From contig DATFXR010000255.1 in the NCBI GenBank assembly GCA_035315685.1, positions 1 to 10,455 of the forward strand: a DNA stretch of 10,455 nucleotides, read 5' to 3'. This DNA is from QHWK01 sp035315685. Its GTDB lineage: Bacteria; Acidobacteriota; Vicinamibacteria; Vicinamibacterales; CAVVIG01. The notes under the pieces were generated by a model that worked only from the letters and a program-made list of their open reading frames with translations, was not told the DNA's origin and ran no database searches. Of the stretch, positions 5,843-10,455 are shown piece after piece (the stretch's first letter is position 1; each line of letters starts with the position of its first letter). The position numbers were made by a program, and so were the translations under genes.

Positions 5843-6226
5843 GAGCAATCGCCCTCTTCTATTCACTTATTCACTGCCGGCGTTGTTCGCATCGATCGAT
5901 CCGGAGCCGATACTGTCCAACATCGAGTCACAGCTGCGGGCCTCTGGCTGGTCGGCTTCGCGGGCGAGGTGACTGCGGATCGGCAGTTCGTGCGTTGGCG
6001 ACGTGGCGGAGCATTCGTCATGGACGACGCGATCGGATCGCGAGCGGTCGAGTACCGCGTCGGTGTCTGGCGCGACGTTCCTCGCGCGCACGATGTCTTC
6101 GAGTTGATCATCGGGAGCGCACAGGCACTGTTTGCTTCGGCGTCGCCGGTCGAATGGCGTGCCGTGGCGTGCCCGATTGCCGTCGCCTATCGGCTCACGA
6201 CTGGCATGGGTCGTGCTCATCTTTGA
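5843..6226 (+). pseudogene. coding-like frame without a start codon
   Basis: From 5843 (just after an in-frame TGA at 5840) to TGA at 6224-6226 the frame is open for 127 codons. Its translation looks like real protein: balanced composition, hydrophobic blocks such as AAGLWLVGFAGEV, FELIIGSAQALFAS and ACPIAVAYRL, and codon use similar to the neighbours. No ATG, GTG or TTG occurs before GTG 5969, which falls in the middle of the coherent stretch and would leave only 85 residues. I read it as the 3' remnant of a gene that lost its 5' end, possibly by a rearrangement near 5840 where the minus-strand ORF begins. Alternatives are a short real gene starting at 5969 or chance. No family recognised. 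The overlapping minus-strand frames are Arg/Ser/Thr-rich shadows. Confidence 0.4.
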
Positions 6227-6231
6227 CAGCT

Positions 6232-7932
6232 GTGAAGCTGGATACCCACTACGACGTGAGCTCGACCACGTCGAGAGGCCACCGCGGCAAAAGAACTCTT
6301 TTACTCTGGCTCTCGCTCGGGTTGATCGCTCTCGTGATGGTCGCCATCGGCACCTTCGTCGCCATGGTACCGATGTCGTCCGATGTTCTGCGGGACCGCA
6401 TCGTTGCGTCGCTCTCTGAAAGGCTCGACAGCGATGTGCAACTCGGTGCGCTGCAGTTGCGGCTGTACCCAAGGCTCCGCGCTGAAGGCTCGGACCTCAG
6501 GATTCAGCGCCGCGGCGCGAGCCCCGAGCTCCCTCCGCTCATCGCCGTCAAGACCTTTCACGTCGACGGCAGTCTCTTTGGCATCTGGCGCAGGCACGTC
6601 GACCACGTGCAGCTGACGGGACTCGACATCAAGATCCCGCCGAAGTCCAAGCGCGTCGAGGACAACCGGATTCGCAACGAAGTGCCGCAGCCGAGAGCCA
6701 CTGGCGGCGGACCGTCGCCCGAGCCTGGTGCGACAGACCGACCGGAGAATGCTGAAGAACGCCGTGAGGATCCGCTCGAGGACGACGGCGTGATCATCGA
6801 CCGCGTTGACGCCGACCAGGCGCGACTGGTGATCATTCCGGAAGAAAAGGACGCAAATCCCAAGGTATGGGCGATTCATCACCTGATGATGCAGCGCCTC
6901 GGCGACCACACATCATGGCCGTTCGAGGCGACGCTGACCAATGCCATTCCGCCCGGCGAGATTGAGGTCCATGGCGGCTTTGGTCCATGGAATCGCGACG
7001 AACCCGGCGACACGCCGCTGACTGGTCGATTTGTATTCGCCAAGGCGGATCTCGGCGTGTTCAAGGGAATCGCCGGCACGCTCTCGTCGCGCGGCAGCTT
7101 CGACGGCACGCTCGAGCGAATCGCCGCGCGCGGGGAAACCGAGACGCCGGACTTCATGGTCGCCATCGGCGGCCACAGGTTCGCACTGCACACGAAATAC
7201 CACGCGCTCATCGACGGCACCAACGGCAACACGACGCTCGACGAGATCGACGCGAACTTCCTCAACTCGCATCTGGTCGCGAAGGGCGCCGTCGTGCACG
7301 CGAAGAAGAACGAGCACGGTCGGACGGTGAACCTCGACGTGAACATGGACCGCGCACGCGTCGAGGACGTCATGATGATGGCGGTGAGGGCGGCAAAAGC
7401 GCCGATGAACGGCGCGCTCAAGCTGACGACGAAGTTCGTGCTGCCGCCCGGCGAAACCGACGTCGCGCAGCGGTTGCGGCTGGACGGACGCTTTGCCATT
7501 GCCAGGGCGAACTTCACGAGCTACAACGTGCAGGGCAAGATCGACGAGCTCAGTAAACGGGGCCGCGGCGAAACCGAGAATCCGAACACCGAGAACGTGG
7601 TGTCCGATTTTCAGGGACGCTTCCGCCTTGGCGACGGCAGGCTCACGCTGCCGGACCTGTCGTTCGCCGTCCCGGGAGCCAGGGTCGAGCTCGCGGGCGC
7701 ATACGCACTGAAGCCCGAAACGCTCGACTTCAAGGGTCAGGTCGTGACCGACGCGATGGTGTCCGAGATGGTGAAGGGCTGGCGGAAATGGCTGATGAAA
7801 CCGGCCGATGCCATCTTCCGGAAGCCGAAAAACGAGGGCAAAGGCAGCATTTTCCCGATCAGGGTGAGCGGCACGCGCAGCGACCCGAAGTTCGGGCTCG
7901 ATCTCAGAGCGCTCCTGAAGCGTCGCGAGTAA
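6232..7932 (+). CDS. AsmA-like envelope protein
   Basis: 566 residues from GTG 6232. A basic N-terminus (SRGHRGKR) is followed by one membrane helix (about 22-47, LLLWLSLGLIALVMVAIGTFVAMV), so the rest should be periplasmic. Residues 49-91 follow the AsmA N-terminal pattern (SSDVLRDRIVASLSERLDSDVQLGALQLRLYPRL, split here only by reading order). A disordered acidic/proline-rich insert lies at about 137-185. The C-terminal part, 456-566, has the AsmA-type ending: LTLPDLSF, VPGARVELAGAYAL, then FPIRVSGTRSDPKF. AsmA-like proteins are inner-membrane-anchored, beta-rich proteins implicated in phospholipid transport and outer-membrane assembly. The start is uncertain: no ribosome binding site is seen; GTG 6256 is possible; the frame stays open to a TTG at 5995, but that upstream part overlaps another coding-like frame and looks non-coding here. 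Confidence 0.85.
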   Translation: MKLDTHYDVSSTTSRGHRGKRTLLLWLSLGLIALVMVAIGTFVAMVPMSSDVLRDRIVASLSERLDSDVQLGALQLRLYPRLRAEGSDLRIQRRGASPELPPLIAVKTFHVDGSLFGIWRRHVDHVQLTGLDIKIPPKSKRVEDNRIRNEVPQPRATGGGPSPEPGATDRPENAEERREDPLEDDGVIIDRVDADQARLVIIPEEKDANPKVWAIHHLMMQRLGDHTSWPFEATLTNAIPPGEIEVHGGFGPWNRDEPGDTPLTGRFVFAKADLGVFKGIAGTLSSRGSFDGTLERIAARGETETPDFMVAIGGHRFALHTKYHALIDGTNGNTTLDEIDANFLNSHLVAKGAVVHAKKNEHGRTVNLDVNMDRARVEDVMMMAVRAAKAPMNGALKLTTKFVLPPGETDVAQRLRLDGRFAIARANFTSYNVQGKIDELSKRGRGETENPNTENVVSDFQGRFRLGDGRLTLPDLSFAVPGARVELAGAYALKPETLDFKGQVVTDAMVSEMVKGWRKWLMKPADAIFRKPKNEGKGSIFPIRVSGTRSDPKFGLDLRALLKRRE

Positions 7933-8079
7933 ATCACCGAATACACTGGATTTAGTAGCCGCTCTCGCCACGGCCCATCATCACGCGGCGGAGCGCCATT
8001 ACTGCCCCTATCGAACTCCTTAGAGTCGGCCGATACTCCCATCGACCCGGGTGTCGTTATTGTCTCAAAGGATGCTTTG
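7933..8079 (+). promoter_or_regulatory. intergenic region before the TonB-dependent receptor
   Basis: 147 bases with no ORF. It holds GGCCGATACT (8028-8037), shared with the leader of the DUF5666 lipoprotein. AAAGGA (8067-8072) is a good ribosome binding site, seven bases before ATG 8080, inside a small 5-bp stem (caaag 8066-8070 with ctttg 8075-8079). I found no clear terminator for the AsmA-like gene and no convincing sigma-70 promoter. Confidence 0.4.
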
Positions 8080-10455
8080 ATGTCGTTCAAGAAAGCCGTG
8101 CTTGCTCTCGCGCTGACGGTCCTCGCCGCCGTCAGCAGCTCTGCGCAGACGGCCAGTGGAACAATCGCTGGTCGCGTCCTCGATACGCAGGGGCTTCCGC
8201 TCCCTGGAACCAGCGTCACCGTCCAGGGCATTGACTTCACCCAGACGTTCGTCGCCGCCGAAGACGGCCGCTACAGGTTTCTCGATCTCCCGCCCGGATC
8301 CTACAAGCTCACCGCGGGACTCGAGGGCTTTTCGACTGCGATTCACGATCACCTCGTCGTCAACCCGGGCCAGACGGTGGATCTTCGCGTGACGCTGCAA
8401 ATCAGCGCGGTCCGCGAGACCGTGACCGTGACGGCGCCGTCCCCAATCGTCGACGCACACCAGACGGGCACCGCAACGACCGTGACGTCGGACGAACTGC
8501 ACAACATCCCGACGTCACGCGATCCGTTTTCGGTGCTTCGCACGGTGTCAGGCGTCCTCGTCGATCGCGTGAACGTCGGCGGCAACGAGACCGGCCAGCA
8601 GTCGAACTTCACCTCGAAGGGCACGCGCCCGCAGGACGCGGTGTGGACGATGGACGGCGTCGCGATCACCGACATGACGCTGACGGGTTCATCGCCAACC
8701 TATTTCAACTACGACAACTTCGACGCGATTCACGTCACGACGGCGGGACAGCCAATCACGCAGCCGACCGGCGGCGTCGGCCTGAACTTCGTCGTCAAGC
8801 GCGGGACGAACCTCTTTCACGGCGGGGCCCGCGGCTACTTCGACGGCGAATCGGTGCAAGCGTCGAACGTGCCGGACGAGCTGCTCGCGGCCGGTGTCAC
8901 GCCTGACACGGCGGATCACGTCAAGCAGATCGCCGACTACAGCTTCGATCTCGGCGGGCCGATCGTCCGCGACAAGGCGTGGTTCTACGGGTCGTATTCC
9001 GTGCAGGATGTGCAGCTCTTTCGCCGCTCCGGCAGCGTCGTGGACAAGACGGAGTTGAAGAACCCGAACCTGAAGGTCAACTGGCAGGCGACGCCCAGGG
9101 ACCTGGTCAACTTCCTCTACTTCAACGGGTTCAAGATCAAGGACAACCGCAGTCCGGGAACGGCCGGCATCACGTTCGACGCGCCGACGGCGACGTTCCA
9201 TCAGGACAACGCGTATTCGGATTTCCCGTTGCACGGTCTGTTCAAGCTCGGCGACGACCGGGTCGTCAATTCGAACATGTTCGTGTCGGCGAAGTATGCG
9301 TATTACAACACCGGCTTCCTGCTGACGCCCGAAGGCGGGATGAACCTGTCGTCGGGGCGCGATCTGCCGCTGGCGACCTCGTACGGATCGACGGTCCAGA
9401 GCACGAACGTCCGCCCGCAGATGACGGTGAACCTCGACGCGAATTCGTTCCTGAACGCCTTCGGCGCCGCGCACGACGTGAAGTACGGCTTCGGCTGGCG
9501 CCGCGTGGACGCGACCACCGGTACGCTGTGGCCGGGCAACGGCATCCTCGCGCTCAGGCAGACGGCGGCGGCCAGCTTCGCGCAGGTGTTCCGTGAAGGC
9601 AGCGGTACGAACGAGACGCACTACCTCGACTTCTACGCGGGCGACACGATCTCGAAGGGCCGCACGACGCTCGACCTCGGCCTCCGCTTCGATCGCCAGG
9701 GCGGCCGCGCGCTGGCGAGCAACACCGCCGCGAACCCGGCGTTCCCGGCGCTCGTCCCCGGCATCGTCTTCGCGGGCTACGATGCGCCGTTCACGTGGAA
9801 CAATCTGTCGCCGCGCGCTGGCGTCACCTACGCGCTCGACGAGGCGCGCAAGACGGTTGCGCACGGCAGCTACGCGCGGTTCGCAGGCCAGCTCGACTCG
9901 GGGAGCGTCGGCTACATGAATCCGACCTCGTCGGCCGGTGTCGCCGTGTACCGTTGGATGGACCTGGACGGCGATCACCTCGCCTCGTCCAGCGAAGTGC
10001 TCACCGATCAGTTCGTCGCCGCGGCGAACGGTTTCAACCCGGCGAACCCGACTGCAGTCACTTCGTCGAACCGAATCGATCCGAACCTGAAAGCGCCCGT
10101 AACCCAGACGTTCGTCGCCGGCGTCGACCGCGAGGTGATGCCGAACTTCGCGCTGCAGGCGAACTACACTTATACGCGCACCACGAACCTGCTGGGCAAC
10201 GCATCCTGGTCGGTAACGCCGCGCGTCGGCATGTCGCCGGCTGACTACACACCGGGACCGACGCTGACCGGCACGCTGCCCGACGGCAGCACCTACAGTG
10301 TGCCGACCTACATCCCGAACCAGGCGAAGGTCGCCGCGGGCGGCGGCGGTTTCCTGCTGACCAACTGGAACGGCTACTCGACCGACTACCACGGCGTGGA
10401 GTTCGGCGCGGTGAAGCGCCTCGCGAACCGCTGGATGGCGCGCGTCAACGTCGCC
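8080..10455 (+). CDS. Oar-like TonB-dependent receptor, N-terminal 792 residues
   Basis: The frame is open from ATG 8080 to the right edge (792 codons), so the 3' end is missing; such receptors are usually about 1000-1200 residues. The signal peptide is MSFKKAVLALALTVLAAV and ends SSSA, cleaved near A22. Residues about 25-105 form a carboxypeptidase-regulatory-like (CarboxypepD_reg) domain with SGTIAGRVLDTQGLPLPG and DGRYRFLDLPPGSYKL. ETVTVTA (113-119) joins it to the plug and resembles a TonB-box region. The plug, about 120-250, ends GVGLNFVVKRGTNLFHG, typical of Oar-type receptors. After it comes a long aromatic-rich barrel with strands such as DYSFDLGGPIVRDKAWFYGSY and NNLSPRAGVTYAL. It should sit in the outer membrane and take up a large substrate using TonB energy; the substrate cannot be told. 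Oar-like receptors are often numerous in acidobacteria. The ribosome binding site is good. Confidence 0.93.
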   Translation, partial: MSFKKAVLALALTVLAAVSSSAQTASGTIAGRVLDTQGLPLPGTSVTVQGIDFTQTFVAAEDGRYRFLDLPPGSYKLTAGLEGFSTAIHDHLVVNPGQTVDLRVTLQISAVRETVTVTAPSPIVDAHQTGTATTVTSDELHNIPTSRDPFSVLRTVSGVLVDRVNVGGNETGQQSNFTSKGTRPQDAVWTMDGVAITDMTLTGSSPTYFNYDNFDAIHVTTAGQPITQPTGGVGLNFVVKRGTNLFHGGARGYFDGESVQASNVPDELLAAGVTPDTADHVKQIADYSFDLGGPIVRDKAWFYGSYSVQDVQLFRRSGSVVDKTELKNPNLKVNWQATPRDLVNFLYFNGFKIKDNRSPGTAGITFDAPTATFHQDNAYSDFPLHGLFKLGDDRVVNSNMFVSAKYAYYNTGFLLTPEGGMNLSSGRDLPLATSYGSTVQSTNVRPQMTVNLDANSFLNAFGAAHDVKYGFGWRRVDATTGTLWPGNGILALRQTAAASFAQVFREGSGTNETHYLDFYAGDTISKGRTTLDLGLRFDRQGGRALASNTAANPAFPALVPGIVFAGYDAPFTWNNLSPRAGVTYALDEARKTVAHGSYARFAGQLDSGSVGYMNPTSSAGVAVYRWMDLDGDHLASSSEVLTDQFVAAANGFNPANPTAVTSSNRIDPNLKAPVTQTFVAGVDREVMPNFALQANYTYTRTTNLLGNASWSVTPRVGMSPADYTPGPTLTGTLPDGSTYSVPTYIPNQAKVAAGGGGFLLTNWNGYSTDYHGVEFGAVKRLANRWMARVNVA

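Noticed and set aside
5995..6231. N-terminal extension of the AsmA-like gene to TTG 5995
   Set aside because: The added 79 residues are Arg/Cys-rich and unlike the family, another frame is the protein-like one here, and the membrane helix would no longer be near the N-terminus.
5867..6472. 201-codon minus-strand open frame
   Set aside because: It crosses into the AsmA-like coding region, has a shadow-type Arg/Thr/Ser composition and lacks a ribosome binding site.
6913..7971. 352-codon minus-strand open frame over the AsmA-like gene
   Set aside because: Antisense of a coherent AsmA-like sequence; no supporting start signal or domain.
8689..10392. 567-codon minus-strand open frame opposite the TonB-dependent receptor
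   Set aside because: Arg/Val-rich shadow of a receptor frame whose motifs are clear; no recognisable motif, and GC-rich third positions explain the lack of stops.

Overview
The window is about 10.5 kb of GC-rich chromosomal DNA from what looks like a Gram-negative soil-type bacterium. An Oar-like TonB-dependent receptor with a carboxypeptidase-regulatory-like N-terminal domain, a DUF4159 protein, a DUF5666-repeat lipoprotein and an AsmA-like protein together suggest an acidobacterium, perhaps Vicinamibacteria. That placement is inference from gene content and composition only. I see no CRISPR array, tRNA, rRNA, integrase or transposase.

Layout. 1-366 (+) is the 3' end of an unrecognised gene ending in a four-cysteine zinc-ribbon-like tail. 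It converges on 458-2293 (-), a confident Uup-type ABC-F ATPase; a heptamer-based inverted repeat lies between them and supplies the uup stop codon. A divergent region, 2294-2524, leads to a lipoprotein with four DUF5666-like repeats (2525-3694, +). Next come an exported M29-aminopeptidase-like protein that has lost most of its metal ligands (3729-4895, +) and a closely spaced DUF4159 protein (4905-5723, +). 5696-6231 is a messy interval: a 43-codon signal-peptide ORF on the minus strand with an excellent ribosome binding site, and a coding-like plus-strand frame with no usable start. An AsmA-like envelope protein (6232-7932, +) and an Oar-like TonB-dependent receptor (8080 to the right edge, +) close the window.

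How the genes relate. Except for uup, which acts on ribosomes, every recognisable protein is predicted to go to the envelope or beyond: lipoprotein, two exported proteins, inner-membrane-anchored AsmA-like protein and outer-membrane receptor. Only the M29-like/DUF4159 pair (9 bp apart) looks like an operon. I see no complete pathway or defence system.

The most unusual items are a perfect 14-bp-arm hairpin whose loop holds the start codon of the M29-like gene, the substitution of four of the five expected M29 metal ligands in its product, a dyad-symmetric repeat-like segment carried in frame in the variable linker of Uup, and short heptamer repeats that overlap the stop codons of two genes.
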